Shown in pieces: positions 1 through 10,527 of a stretch of 64,000 nt of DNA. Position 1 is the stretch's first letter. The number at the start of each line of letters is the position of its first letter. A program made the translations under genes and the position numbers. Source of the DNA: Lingula anatina. Taxonomy: Eukaryota; Brachiopoda; Lingulata; Lingulida; Lingulidae. The notes under the pieces were generated by a model. That model was not told the DNA's origin and made no database searches. It was given only the letters and a program-made list of their open reading frames with translations. The stretch is taken from contig NW_019775632.1 in the NCBI RefSeq assembly GCF_001039355.2, forward strand, positions 1 through 64,000, in the 5' to 3' direction.

Positions 1-820
1 CTGCCATTTGTTGGTGGATATCCTTTCTATTTATTAATTCCCTTGTGCTTATATTATTGCATGGGGGTTATGCCAGTTTAGCTGCAGTTGGTGCTAATTG
101 CCATTTTTCACGTGTTACAAGGAATAATTGGTTTTGGGTCAGCAAGGCATGTAACAGATACACAACCAGGCAGCAAGGAGTTTTTGACACACACAGGTGT
201 GAGGCATGAGTGGATGTCAGATACACGTTGCTGGGGAATTGTGTAACTTACTTTAATTTGACTTGGGGATGGGTGTGTCATGCATGTATGCCAGGTCCAC
301 CATATCTGGTTCTTTTATTCTCAACATATACCATGGTATAAGAGCAGATATCATAACCTCATACTGACATTTGCTGCATGACGGTGTAGTATATTTTTTT
401 AGAAATACTTTGACAAACTTTTTTATTGCCAACATACACTGAATTGCTAGATATAAAACAATTGGTATGTTCCTTACTTTATCATAATTGTTAGCCAGGC
501 GTTAACAAGCACACTTTTTTTTTTACCAAAAAATTAGCATGACTTGTCCTATTATTACAACTGTTTTTACTATAACATGCCACAGATGACTGTTTTCAAA
601 CAAGAGGAACAGGGTTCAAGACATGCTTCATTTGAGAATGTGAAAAATTATTTTAGTATAATATAATTAATCTTATTTTCATTTTATTTGAAGAGGTGTT
701 AAAAAGTTTGTTCAACTATTTTCAAAAGTTTGATTTTTTAAGAAGACTGTCAACACAAAGATTATTATATGAATTGAACAGGACCATTTGTTTCCTTGAC
801 TTTTAACAAGTATTCTCCAG
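1..820. other. Intronic sequence upstream of the first visible TMEM87 exon
   Basis: This stretch precedes the first exon that can be placed with confidence, so it is probably intron of the TMEM87-type gene. It is AT-rich with no strong coding signal. A short stretch near positions 6-29 could read ICWWISF, which resembles the family's transmembrane segment before the 821 exon. No GT donor follows in the required phase, so it was not annotated as an exon. Confidence 0.5.
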
Positions 821-2567
821 TCTTGTCCAAACCACGAGGACTCTGAGACTGAGGAGAAATGTAGTGAAGCTGAGCTTGTACAGGCATTTTACAAATACCT
901 TGATATTTGCTGTAGTAGGTGAGTCAGGCTTCCCAATGCAAGAGTTTAGTTTGAGGCATTTTATTGATAAAAATGAGAGTATTGAAAGATGCCTATAAAA
1001 GCCATACGGACTGTTTGTTATCATCTTTTAAATGTAATGTGATGTGATAACATTTCATGGTTTTTGAAGAAGGGAAGTGGTTGGTTCACATAAGGATGCT
1101 TGTATGACCATTGTTGTTTAGTATTTCTTAAAACTAACTGATCTACTACTTGGATCATTTTCATTAAAAGAGTTAAAATCTCTTTTCCAGCCTCTGTAGC
1201 ATTCATGATTTGGTCCATCAAGCAGCATACATTTGCTGAGTGCTTGCAGGTAAGTTTGTGATACAGAGAGGTGAATTAAATCGTACTTACAAAGCTGTCT
1301 GATATAACCTTCCATAAGTGATCACTATTGTTGGAAAGGTACTGATTCCTTTTTATCATGTTTTTGGAATAAAAAAGGATACAGTACATAATGCTTTTAC
1401 ATTGCATACATTTTATGGTAATTTTACTCTGTTTATATAATTAACTATGATGAATTATTATGAATTATTTTATATATTCAGGACTGGGCAGAGTTGTGGT
1501 TAGATGACGCCTACTGGCACCTGTTGTTTTCTGTTATTCTAATGGTGATAATGGTACTTTGGAGACCCACTATCAACAACCAGAGGTAAACTGCACAATT
1601 GACAAGATTTTGAATGCAAAGAATTTTTTTGCTGGTTTTGTTTCTTTTTCTGTCGAAGCTCATATATCTTTCTCTTTTGTTGGCATTTACGCTGGACATG
1701 TATTAGATATTATGTAATATGTAATATTTCTGCATTTTCTTTTTTATGATTTCTTTTCTTGGCTCATTGTACTTTCACCAGTGCTCTTTCTCTCTCTGTT
1801 TTAGATATGCATTCTCCCCACTGCTAGATGCAGCAGACCAGGAAGCAGAGGAACCCATGATGAATGATGCTTTTGGTTAGATTTGATGTTTAATTTTTAA
1901 AGGCCACAAAACTTAAGGCAACAATAATGTATAATTAATAGTAGCTGCTGATTGAGGTTGTGATAAGTATTTGACTCTTTTAAAGGCACACAGGTCAAAC
2001 ATTAATACACAGATTTCAATTCCTATCCCTTAATATAGTCAGTTGCACAGTATTCAAAACCATTCACAGATTTATGATCTATGTAAGTTCAAAGTTTCTG
2101 GTTTTTGAGTGCCTCTTATATTGAAGATAGACTGGTGATTTTCACTTGTGGAGCTAAAAAAGAATTTTAGAAGTCAAAAACAGCTTGATAGATCGTAATT
2201 TTCTCAATGGTTTTGGATAAGTTGTACCACCAGCGTGGCACTGGCGGTACACATTGTTTTTGTCCTGTCCCGTCTTGTTTACCTTGGTGATGGAAAATAT
2301 GCAATATAAAGGTCTAACATCACAAGCCTTTAAATCTGGATTACTTAAAGACACTCTTTGCATTTCAGAGGGAATGAAGATGAGAGGATTAAAAGCTGAA
2401 GGTCAAGTGAAGCCCAAGGAACCAGCCTCCAAAGTGGTACGTTCTGGCTACCCCTCTAATGCCCAAAGTGCTTCCTGTAGTGTATAAAAGATAGCTCTCT
2501 TGCTGATGTTGCATATGAAGATTATCTTTGAAACTGTGAATTTCAAAATAAAAATTTTACGAAATAA

Positions 2568-2617
<50 letters not shown>

Positions 2618-3188
2618 CATTTTCTGTACCAAGTTTTGCACTATTGAAACTGTGTATATGGTATTTGATTTATTTATTGTTTTACAGGAGGACGATCTGA
2701 AGTGGATAGAAGAAAACATTCCTGCATCAGTAGCTGATACGTAAGGATTGATTTTCGTGGATATTTCTGTTTTGGTCTTTTCATCAATGTTGAATTTTAT
2801 TAACAATAACACAGTTCAACTTTGTTAAAGGGATAATAACTGTTCATTTTGGCCAAAAAATGAAATTTTTTATATAATATTTCTATGAGTTGTTTACAAT
2901 GTTTTTATTGTGAAATATAGATCTCATATGAAGAGTTATTATCCCTTTAAATGACTCGAAATTAGTTTTCAACTGCATTTGTTAAATGATTTGAAGTTAT
3001 CCTTTTCTTTATAGCTTTCCACAAAATAATCATGAATTATTATTGAACAACAATAGTGAAATGAAATCATTAATATTTCTTTTCTTAATCCCAATATAAA
3101 TCTGTTCCCTTCTAGTGCCCTCCCAAGCCTGTTGGATTCAGATGAAGAAATCATGACCACCAAGTTTGAGATGTCCAAGATGGAGTGA
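821..3188 (+). CDS. TMEM87: TMEM87 family Golgi membrane protein, C-terminal part (5' partial)
   Basis: Seven coding exons are visible: 821-918, 1191-1249, 1482-1585, 1805-1875, 2369-2436, 2688-2740 and 3116-3188 (stop TGA 3186-3188). All have AG acceptors, GT donors and matching phases, and together encode the last 174 residues. The sequence follows human TMEM87A/B closely: [20 protein letters not shown], then a membrane segment ending MIWS, DWAELW, a second membrane segment around [22 protein letters not shown], the EGMKMR and [12 protein letters not shown] blocks, and the terminal LDSDEE...MSKME. TMEM87 proteins belong to the GOLD-domain seven-transmembrane (GOST) family, sit mainly in the Golgi and have been linked to trafficking and ion conduction. 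The visible part holds the last two membrane helices and the acidic cytosolic tail. The luminal GOLD domain and earlier helices lie to the left of the window. Whether it is closer to TMEM87A or B is not decided. Confidence 0.93.
2572..2616. repeat. (TA)n microsatellite in a TMEM87 intron
   Basis: About 22 uninterrupted TA units lie in the intron between the exons at 2369-2436 and 2688-2740, ending about 70 bp before the next acceptor. Confidence 0.95.
2825..2950. mobile_element. 126-bp MITE-like element with terminal inverted repeats
   Basis: The left end TTAAAGGGATAATAACT is repeated in perfect inverted form at the right end (AGTTATTATCCCTTTAA), 17 bp each. The interior is AT-rich with no ORF. 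It lies inside the TMEM87 intron between 2740 and 3116. The outermost TTAA could be a target-site duplication, as in piggyBac-type elements, or part of the inverted repeat. A related copy lies at 49925-50238, which supports a mobile family over a chance hairpin. No transposase is encoded, so any mobility would have needed an enzyme from elsewhere. Confidence 0.8.
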
Positions 3189-4320
3189 AAATATGGATGA
3201 ATTTACACTTTAGTTTCTGAAGGGATGAAGCACGATTTGATTATTAAGGGTTGGGTTTCCTTTATATGGAATTGTCAGTGATGTCATGCTCTTCAAGATA
3301 TCTATTTGGGATGTCATTCCTCTCCTTTCTGACTAGCTCACCTGTGCTAAAATATCTCTCAAGCAACTTACAGGGAAAATTGATGAGACAGCTAACAGTT
3401 TTAACTTGTTAAAAGCAAAAGTTGTTTCTTTAAGTTGTTAACTTTAAAATGCGCATTTCAGTATTTAAAAAGAAAAAAAAAACGTACTTTTTATTAACCG
3501 TGCCCAATTGTTTGCACATCATATAGAGTTAAAAGTGAAGCATAAGTTGTTTAGTGTTTAAACCGTCTTGGCTTACAATAACTTTAAAAGATGACAATAC
3601 AAGGCCCTTTTCACATTGTGCAGTTTATTTAACTTCATTGCATTGTTTTGAGAGATTGATGACTCAATAGCCTGGCTATTATGTAAGAGTCATCTAAATG
3701 GAGTTACTACCATGGCCACATAATTGTATACAAACTAGTGATAGGGAGCATAACTCCCCATTACATTAGGGTCAGTCTTGTTGTTGCGGTACAGGTAAGT
3801 AAACAAGTGAGAAGGGCCCAAAGTATACATCATTTGATTTCTTTGCCCTGTCTATATTTGATTGGAAATCGTTCAATTGCAGATTTGTCAATTTTGTTAC
3901 ATCTCACATTCATGATCTCTCGGCTATAAATAAGGGCGGGTTGTGTTATTATGAGGGGTTGATTTTTTTGCTGGAGCAATGCCTAGATTATTGCATATTC
4001 CAGAATTAAATGTGCAGCTGGTTAAGATGTGTTGGGATCTTGTGGTATGTGTAGTTTGTTTCAATTTTTAGATTATTTAATTGGGGGATATAGATTTTGA
4101 CTGTAGTATTCTGAGGAAGTGCACAATATACAATTGCTTTTTGTCAAATCATGCTGATGTTTAAGGAGCTTATTTTGTTGTATATATGATAATATATATA
4201 TTCATGTCTCATATGTAATAATTTCGAAGGAAATTTCAGATTTAAAGTTATTATTTGTTTTCAGTTTCCTTTAATTGTATAATATTTTTACTGTGTAAAT
4301 AAAGTGGGTCAATCTCTATT
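3189..4320 (+). other. Probable 3' UTR of the TMEM87 gene
   Basis: This is non-coding AT-rich sequence directly after the stop codon. An AATAAA polyadenylation signal lies at 4298-4303 and is a reasonable mRNA end, so the 3' UTR would be about 1.1 kb. Earlier use of weaker signals cannot be excluded. Confidence 0.55.
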
Positions 4321-4929
4321 GCCATGAATTTTTTAAAGTTAATTCTTCATGAATATTTTTTCTAATAATCTGTGAACCTCCAGTATTGGGATGCAAAATG
4401 GTCTAAAGGTTGGATAGATTGACTTGCAAAAGTCCAGATTTTGTCAGATGGACTCCTTTTTCGTATAATTCCACAATGTATGTTATATTTGTATATGGTT
4501 ATTTGATGAGTCAGCAGTTGGTTATTAGGACTCTCTTTGGGAAATCCAAGAGCACCCTGGAGTAGACGTGCTCAGCCAGTTTCTGTGACCCAAAAACATT
4601 TAATTCATGATCCTAGAATAAAAAAATAGTATGTTCTTTTTGAAATGTAAATTCAAAATGCATAGAAGTTATCCTCAAGGTAATATATGTCGCAAATCAT
4701 AAAAAAACATACTGCTTTTTAAAACTTGGCTTAACACTGCTAACAAATGGACTTATAAGTGTAAAAATGACCGTAATTTACAACTGATAATCTGGAGCAA
4801 TCCTTGTGTCTTTACTTACATGAATAACTCCCACAAATACGAAATTTAATATCATTCGATACATATGTTGCCTATATTTTTAATAAGTTTTAGCTGCATT
4901 TAATGCATGTTTCTTAACAATGGAAGGGA
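4321..4929. other. Intergenic, nothing recognised
   Basis: AT-rich intergenic sequence between the TMEM87 polyadenylation signal and the foldback repeat. I see no ORF, RNA gene or repeat here. Confidence 0.5.
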
Positions 4930-6030
4930 TACTGAAAAAAAAACATAACTTGTCTTCAATACAAGGGTAACGAGACAAAAACATCACTTGTCTTTAATAA
5001 AAGGGAAACGGGGCAGAAAATATTACTTGTATTCAATCCATTTGTTAAAATTGTTCATATGATACATTTACCGACACATACTTTTCCATATTGCGTGTAG
5101 ATATTTTTATTCTTATTTTCAATTTGTTGTCCCTCTTTTAAGCTAACACTTAATTCTTAGTGTATATGACGTTATTATATATATATATATATATCATGTG
5201 AACATTTTTCGCAGATAGTTGAAGGCAAGAAATATTTTTTGTCTCGTTTTCTTTTATTTTAATGTAACATTAAGACATGAGTGTTGGCAAAATAAAAGAC
5301 AAAATGAAAGACAACCAATGAAAATGGAATAAATAAATATTTACACGCTTCATGGTAACGTATGTATCATATTTACGTAACTAAAAAGAATGAGCGACGC
5401 ACATATACAACGTCGCACACAACCACAGAGTCGCGACAACAGAACAAACAATGGAATCAGAAAACAATACCTTCACGTTATTTGGTAAAGTATGTATCGG
5501 TAACGTATCTATCATATAAACAATTTCAACAGACGGTTTCAAGACAAGTAACCTTTACTTGCCCTGCTTTTCCTTTTTATTGTAATGTAGTATACCGTAA
5601 GAAAATGGCGTTTGCTATCAAGACGGACAACAACCAATAAAAATGTATGAATTAATTTGTTGCATTGTTTGTTTTCATTGTTTGTTGTCCGTTTTGTGAG
5701 CAAACGCCTTATTCCTACGGTATACGACATGACTATATTGTTTTGTGGGCCAACATTTTACTTTTCTGTTACAATACAATAAAAGAAAACGGGACAAAAA
5801 AAAGTTTCTTGCCTTTAATTATTTGTGAAAATCGTTCATATGATACATAATTTATCGATACATACGTTATGTTAAGGTATTGTTTTCTAATTCCATTGTT
5901 CTCTGTTGTCACGACTGTGTGGGTGCATGAGACGTCGTACATGTGCTGTCGCATGTTTTCATGCCGCTTTTCTTATATGTTACGTTCATATGATTCATAC
6001 GTTACCGATACATACGTTTTCTATTCTTCT
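4930..6030. repeat. Large imperfect foldback (inverted) repeat cluster
   Basis: The segment at about 5345-5530 (+) matches the reverse complement of about 5835-6025. For example, the block 5427-5472 matches inverted 5873-5918, sharing GACAACAGA and AATGGAAT. An inner hairpin pairs 5590-5645 with about 5672-5725 (GTATACCGTA at both outer ends). Further partial copies occur at 5195-5265, which matches inverted 5775-5850, and at about 4935-5100, sharing GTTCATATGATACAT. The arrangement looks like a non-autonomous foldback DNA element or nested copies of one. No transposase is visible, and the short ORFs inside are by-products of the repeats. Ends and target-site duplication could not be fixed by eye. 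Confidence 0.7.
5175..5194. repeat. Short (TA)n tract inside the foldback cluster
   Basis: A run of ten TA units directly left of one of the repeated segments of the foldback cluster. Confidence 0.8.
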
Positions 6031-6940
6031 GACACCATATTGAACCTGTTTTGATCAAGGAGACATAAAATTAGTTGTATTTATGTAGGAAATGGTTTGT
6101 TTTGGTGGTGGTAACTTTTTGATAATACATGAACTTTTTGTTTATAGGAATTGGGTCTTGTATCTGCACATTTTGACCTTAAGTAGTTGACCAAGGCAAG
6201 GTGATAACAGATGCCTAGGGTTACGGAATGTCTTAGCTGCTGTGTATCTAGGCACACGCACTTATATTTTATGAAAGATGTTCTGGGAACTATTTATATC
6301 GAGCTGCATCAGTGAGAAGTCATTCAGCTTTTTAGCTGCGGAGATATTTACCCGCAGTTTTAGCAGCTACACTGTAATATTAGTTACGTTACTTTATTTG
6401 CACACTGGTTACCAGCCATCAATTTTTGTGGTTTCATGGTTTGGGGACGGCTATTTGTTACTTTGTGACTTTATTTGTGACTTTCTTCGGATAATATTCA
6501 GCTTTCCCAGCCACCAGTTTTGTTATTCAAGTTTCGGCGACGGCCGTTTCCTTTTATTGGGTGACTTCCAAGTTCTTGGATCACACACAGGGTAGTATTT
6601 CTTTAGTGTCTTCATTTTTTCCCCTTATTCATGTACTCTTATCAACAGATTTGTAATTTGTTTTGTATTGCAACTGCAGATGTTAACTATTTTGTTTAGG
6701 TGTCCCTTCATCATGTTATTCTTGATTTTCTTCTTTTGTGTGCATCTATTTTATTTATGTTTCTATTCCCACCGGGCCAGGCGTTTCAGAAAACATTACT
6801 TGCTATTTTTCAGCACGTGTAAACTATACGAAAAACAGCAACAAAATTAAGACTAAAAATCCTGAAATAGGGCATAATCCTGAAAACTTTCACCGGCATA
6901 ATTTTTAACAGTTATAGACAATGATAATTAAAAATGCCAT
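6031..6940. other. Intergenic with a diverged direct repeat
   Basis: Two roughly 62-bp segments, 6410-6471 and 6505-6567, are diverged direct copies sharing CCAGCCA, GACGGC and a closing TGACTT. They fall in an open frame of 105 codons (6278-6595) that has no recognisable domain and an odd composition rich in F, S, L and C. I treat it as repeat-derived and not as a gene. Nothing else is recognisable in this interval. Confidence 0.45.
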
Positions 6941-6957
6941 ATTTGATTCAAAATGGT

Positions 6958-6963
6958 TTTATT
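6958..6963 (-). terminator. Polyadenylation signal of the FAU/RPS30 gene
   Basis: AATAAA on the minus strand (TTTATT on +), about 77 bp beyond the RPS30 stop codon. Its distance and strand fit a short 3' UTR typical of ribosomal protein genes. Confidence 0.65.
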
Positions 6964-7039
6964 ATTCTATAGATTGTTTTGCTTGTGAAATCTGTCTTTA
7001 TACAGCAACCATTTCTTCTGTACACAAATAACAGTTAAT

Positions 7040-8826
7040 TTATGATTGGGAGGAGTTGGGTCCTCTCCTTCTGCCAAAAGTGGCTACCACATTCACAAAG
7101 CGCCTGTTGTACTGTAGACGACGCTTGGCACGGCCAGTCTTCTTTTTCTTCTTCTCTTGTTTCTCAACCTTAAACGAAAAAGAACTGATAAGAATTGATA
7201 TGCACCTCATCTTTTTTTTCTTCTGTGACCAATTAGCAATGCCAAAAACATTCACACATTATTTGACAGAAAAAAAAACAACAACTGTGTTTCAACAATT
7301 CGTGAAATTTCTGTTGCCTTAAATATTACTCCATTCCTTTTTAAGGTGTTCTAAAATAATGCAATATTTTGTTATCAATAAAAATGACCACTCTTGCTTA
7401 AAAAAAGGCAGCAGCATCGATTTGGGACTCTACAGGTAAAAGTGTGAGAAAGCTGTTAAAGATATATCAGTTAAGTTTATCACTGTGTTTCCAATGAAGC
7501 ACGTCACTTTTCACACAAGTTTACCTTGGGTGTTTGTCCCTTCACTTTTCCAGCACGAGCCAAAGAGCCATGCACTTTACCTAAAATTAGAATATTAGCC
7601 TACCATTATTCTATGTATCATATAGATAGTACATAAAGAGCAAAATAATCCAATCAATGGAAACCATCAGAGATTGCCTAAAATGAAATTGTTGGCACTG
7701 CATAATACCATATGAGACCAGAAAATATGTAAGAATCCAGTAGAGTTATTGTTTTAGCAATTTACTTGAAACTCTTGGTCTACGTGCCAGGAATGTTGTC
7801 TTAGGTATAGCAAAACATGGCAAATATGTAATGTTATGAAAAGAATAATTCTACAAAACTTAAAAAGATCGGAAAATATTCCTGGATAAAATCTGTCCGA
7901 CTATTCTTTGCACCCTGAGCTTCAGAGATAACTTGACACTAACCTCTTCACTATAGCCTATCTTCATCGTGTCAAGTTACCTCTGACGAAAATAGNGGGT
8001 GATTCTTTGCCACTTTGAATTTGAATCTATTGGTCTACCATTATTTTTATCTCACTCTCCTTTAAACCCTGTGAAACCTCACTTCATGTTACATGGAGTT
8101 GTGCAATATTTTTAGGCATCCTAGATGATCCCTACCAAGTGAATTTCATTTCAGTATATGAGACAGTTTTGTAATAAAACTACATGCTTTGTCATTAAGA
8201 AAACTGTAATACAGGGGCAGAAACACAAGTTATGACTACAAAGGCAATATGATGGCCTACATGAAAAGTCGGTTCATCGCTTAAAAGAAATTACCTCCCA
8301 ACATTCTGACCTCCACATTAAGAGTGGACAGGTCAGTGAGTCCACAGGCCAGTAGTGTGCTAGCATCCTCCAGGGGGGCTCCAGCCAGGGTCACTACCTG
8401 GTCATCAGCAGGCAGACCTTCAATCTCGGTGATCTGGGCCTAGAAAAGGACATGAACAGAAGTGAATATAATGGAGAAACTATTATCATTAGCATCTACA
8501 ACGATGTAAAAATTCTATGCTCTTATTGTATTACGGATTATTTGAATGTATGTGATATTTCTTAACCATTTGTCACTGATGGGCATGTTATGGCTAAATG
8601 ACAAAAACCTAACAATATTGCACAACTGAAATGAAATTCTGATGTCTTATTGATCAATCATAACTTTGTACCATTGGTTCACTCAGGTGTATTATTATTA
8701 CTGATTTAAAGGTTTAGTGATACAGCAGCAGTAAAAAATGTTCACAAGTACCTTTACATCAGCGATGGTTTCATTGCCAGTCACCTCAAGGGTGTGAGTG
8801 TGTTGAGCACGAACAAACAACTGCAT
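7040..8826 (-). CDS. FAU: Ubiquitin-like protein FUBI fused to ribosomal protein eS30
   Basis: Four coding exons read right to left: 8752-8826 (ATG at 8826-8824), 8295-8439, 7525-7580 and 7040-7168 (stop TAA at 7042-7040). They encode 134 residues, against 133 in human FAU. Residues 1-74 form a ubiquitin-like fold starting MQLFVRAQ and ending in the cleavage signal MLGG. Residues 75-134 are ribosomal protein eS30, starting [18 protein letters not shown] and continuing through the lysine run and QYNRRFVNV. In known family members the precursor is cut after the double glycine, releasing FUBI and the small-subunit protein eS30. The last glycine codon is split between exons 2 and 3, so the cleavage point coincides with an intron. 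An acceptor at 8838-8839 shows that a non-coding exon lies upstream. The gene diverges from RNF8. Confidence 0.97.
7581..8294 (-). other. FAU intron 2 with a 17-bp stem hairpin and one N
   Basis: An inverted repeat pairs 7923-7939 with 7969-7985 (one mismatch, 29-base loop). On the minus strand the loop holds CGATGAAG near the first arm, and CTGA follows the second. This faintly resembles C and D boxes, and ribosomal protein introns often host snoRNAs. The C box deviates from consensus, so no snoRNA is called. The assembly has an ambiguous base at 7996. The rest of the intron is unremarkable. Confidence 0.4.
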
Positions 8827-9254
8827 TTTGTGGGTTCCTGAAATTAAAAAAATTACCAACTTTACATCAATATTTCAGTTTTAGAGAAAAATCACTAACA
8901 GTATCAGTTTCTTTAACATGCCATTCAACCAGAGTTAAGTACGTCACAATCTGACGAGGAATTTCAAGTTATTTGAAGCTACTCGACAAAAAGGGAACAC
9001 ATTTGCGCAAAATAAAAGTATCTGTAAGGTTGCATGATTCCCACAATTTTAAAAGAAAACTGGACAGCTTGGACTACGAATGTGACAAAGTTATGGCAGA
9101 TAAACCTACCAATTATTAAATTAAAGAACATACCTCTGAAAAGATACTTATATCACCAAAGAGTTTACTTCTTGGGCTTGCTTAAACAGCTAAATCAGGC
9201 ATCGTTAGATCGTTTTAAAGCACAAAATATCGTATTTATACTAAACACACTTAC

Positions 9255-9292
9255 ACGTGATGGTGAAATCCAAAATGGCAGGTTTCCAAAAG
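9255..9292 (-). other. Probable non-coding first exon of FAU with 5'-TOP start
   Basis: On the minus strand a strong donor GTAAGTG begins at 9254 and fits the CAG acceptor at 8839-8838 that precedes the coding exon. A C followed by four T starts at 9292, the pattern of a 5'-terminal oligopyrimidine tract found on ribosomal protein mRNAs. The start site itself is inferred. Confidence 0.5.
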
Positions 9293-9397
9293 ACAGATAG
9301 TGCGCAGTTTTTCGCGCAGCGCAGGTTTGGGCACATCCTCTTTCGTCATCACTTTTAGTGTAAATCTGATGACGTTTTCACAAGCGCGGGGTCCGAA
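9293..9397. promoter_or_regulatory. Divergent FAU / RNF8 promoter
   Basis: Only about 105 bp separate the inferred FAU transcript start (minus strand) from the RNF8 ATG (plus strand). The interval is GC-rich against its surroundings, with GCGCAG repeats at 9301-9324 that resemble NRF1 half-sites, and TGACG/CGTCA elements on both strands near 9350 and 9370. There is no clear TATA box. A shared CpG-type promoter serving both genes is the simplest reading. Confidence 0.6.
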
Positions 9398-10455
9398 ATG
9401 GCTACTTTCATTTGTTGTCTTCGCAGAGTTGGAGAGATATCAAACAAACGAAGGATAGAGCCACTAGAAAACAAAAATGAGGTAAATCTAAGAAATATTT
9501 TATTGACATTTATAGCCATTATCTTTAAATAGCTTTTGTAAGATGATGTGTAAATAGGTGCTAAAATGGAACTTGCCACGACGCGGACCCAAGTAGTAAG
9601 TACATGTACAGTAAATGTACATGTGATACCTATGTTTTAATTTTTATTTAATCGCTTATCTCATCAAGTTTTTTTGTGTGATTTGCGCTTATTTCATGTT
9701 GAATGAAGCATTTTCATCAAGATCAGTAAACGAGAGAAATATAAAAACTTCATGGGAGTGCAGGAGGCAGACTAACTTCACCAAGGGTTCATTCCCAATT
9801 GAAACTATTGTTCTACTTAGATCGACCAAACTCCCTAGGGACTCGACGAATGCAATCAATGTGCCCTTCTCTTGTTTCCAACGTTCATGTATTGTACCAG
9901 CTATTCTGTATTCTACTAAATGCTAGGGGGTATGTGAATCTGTTAATCAGTGTTCAGCAACAGACCCCTAGCACGAAAATTCATGTGTTAGCACTCCTGT
10001 TGACGATTCTGATATGTACTGTCTGTGCTAACACATTACATATTAGAATCGTCAATAGGAGTGCTAACACATGAATTTTCGTGCTACAGTCCCCATGAAG
10101 TTGGATCTGTCTGTGTAGAATGAAAGTTCTATTGTGCCCTAAAGCTTAACATGGAATTGCAACTTTGTTATTTTCTGTGTCATTGATATTGTTTTTCCTT
10201 CCCAGCTATGACATGGACTTTCATGGCTTTAATTTTTAGTTTGAAACAGAGTGTAGACATTTGTCCCAGTCATTTGTGTGAATTTATTTTTATAGTCATT
10301 CCTCAATAACATGCAATCTGCATTCTTCGATAGCATACAATCTGCAAATTTTGGTGAAAATAAATTTTATTAATTTCTTCTGTCAGTCTCATTTTTCATT
10401 CACTGCTCCAAATGCCATAAGATGTAAAAATACTTTGTCATCAAAATTCTTAGTG

Positions 10456-10527
<72 letters not shown>

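Noticed and set aside
1-60. Possible earlier TMEM87 exon reading ICWWISF
   Set aside because: It resembles the family's transmembrane segment, but no GT donor occurs in the phase needed to join the exon at 821, and a similar TTTGTTGGTGGAT string occurs at random elsewhere (about 51217).
6278-6595. 105-codon open frame upstream of FAU
   Set aside because: It consists largely of two diverged direct-repeat copies, with skewed composition and no domain or splice context.
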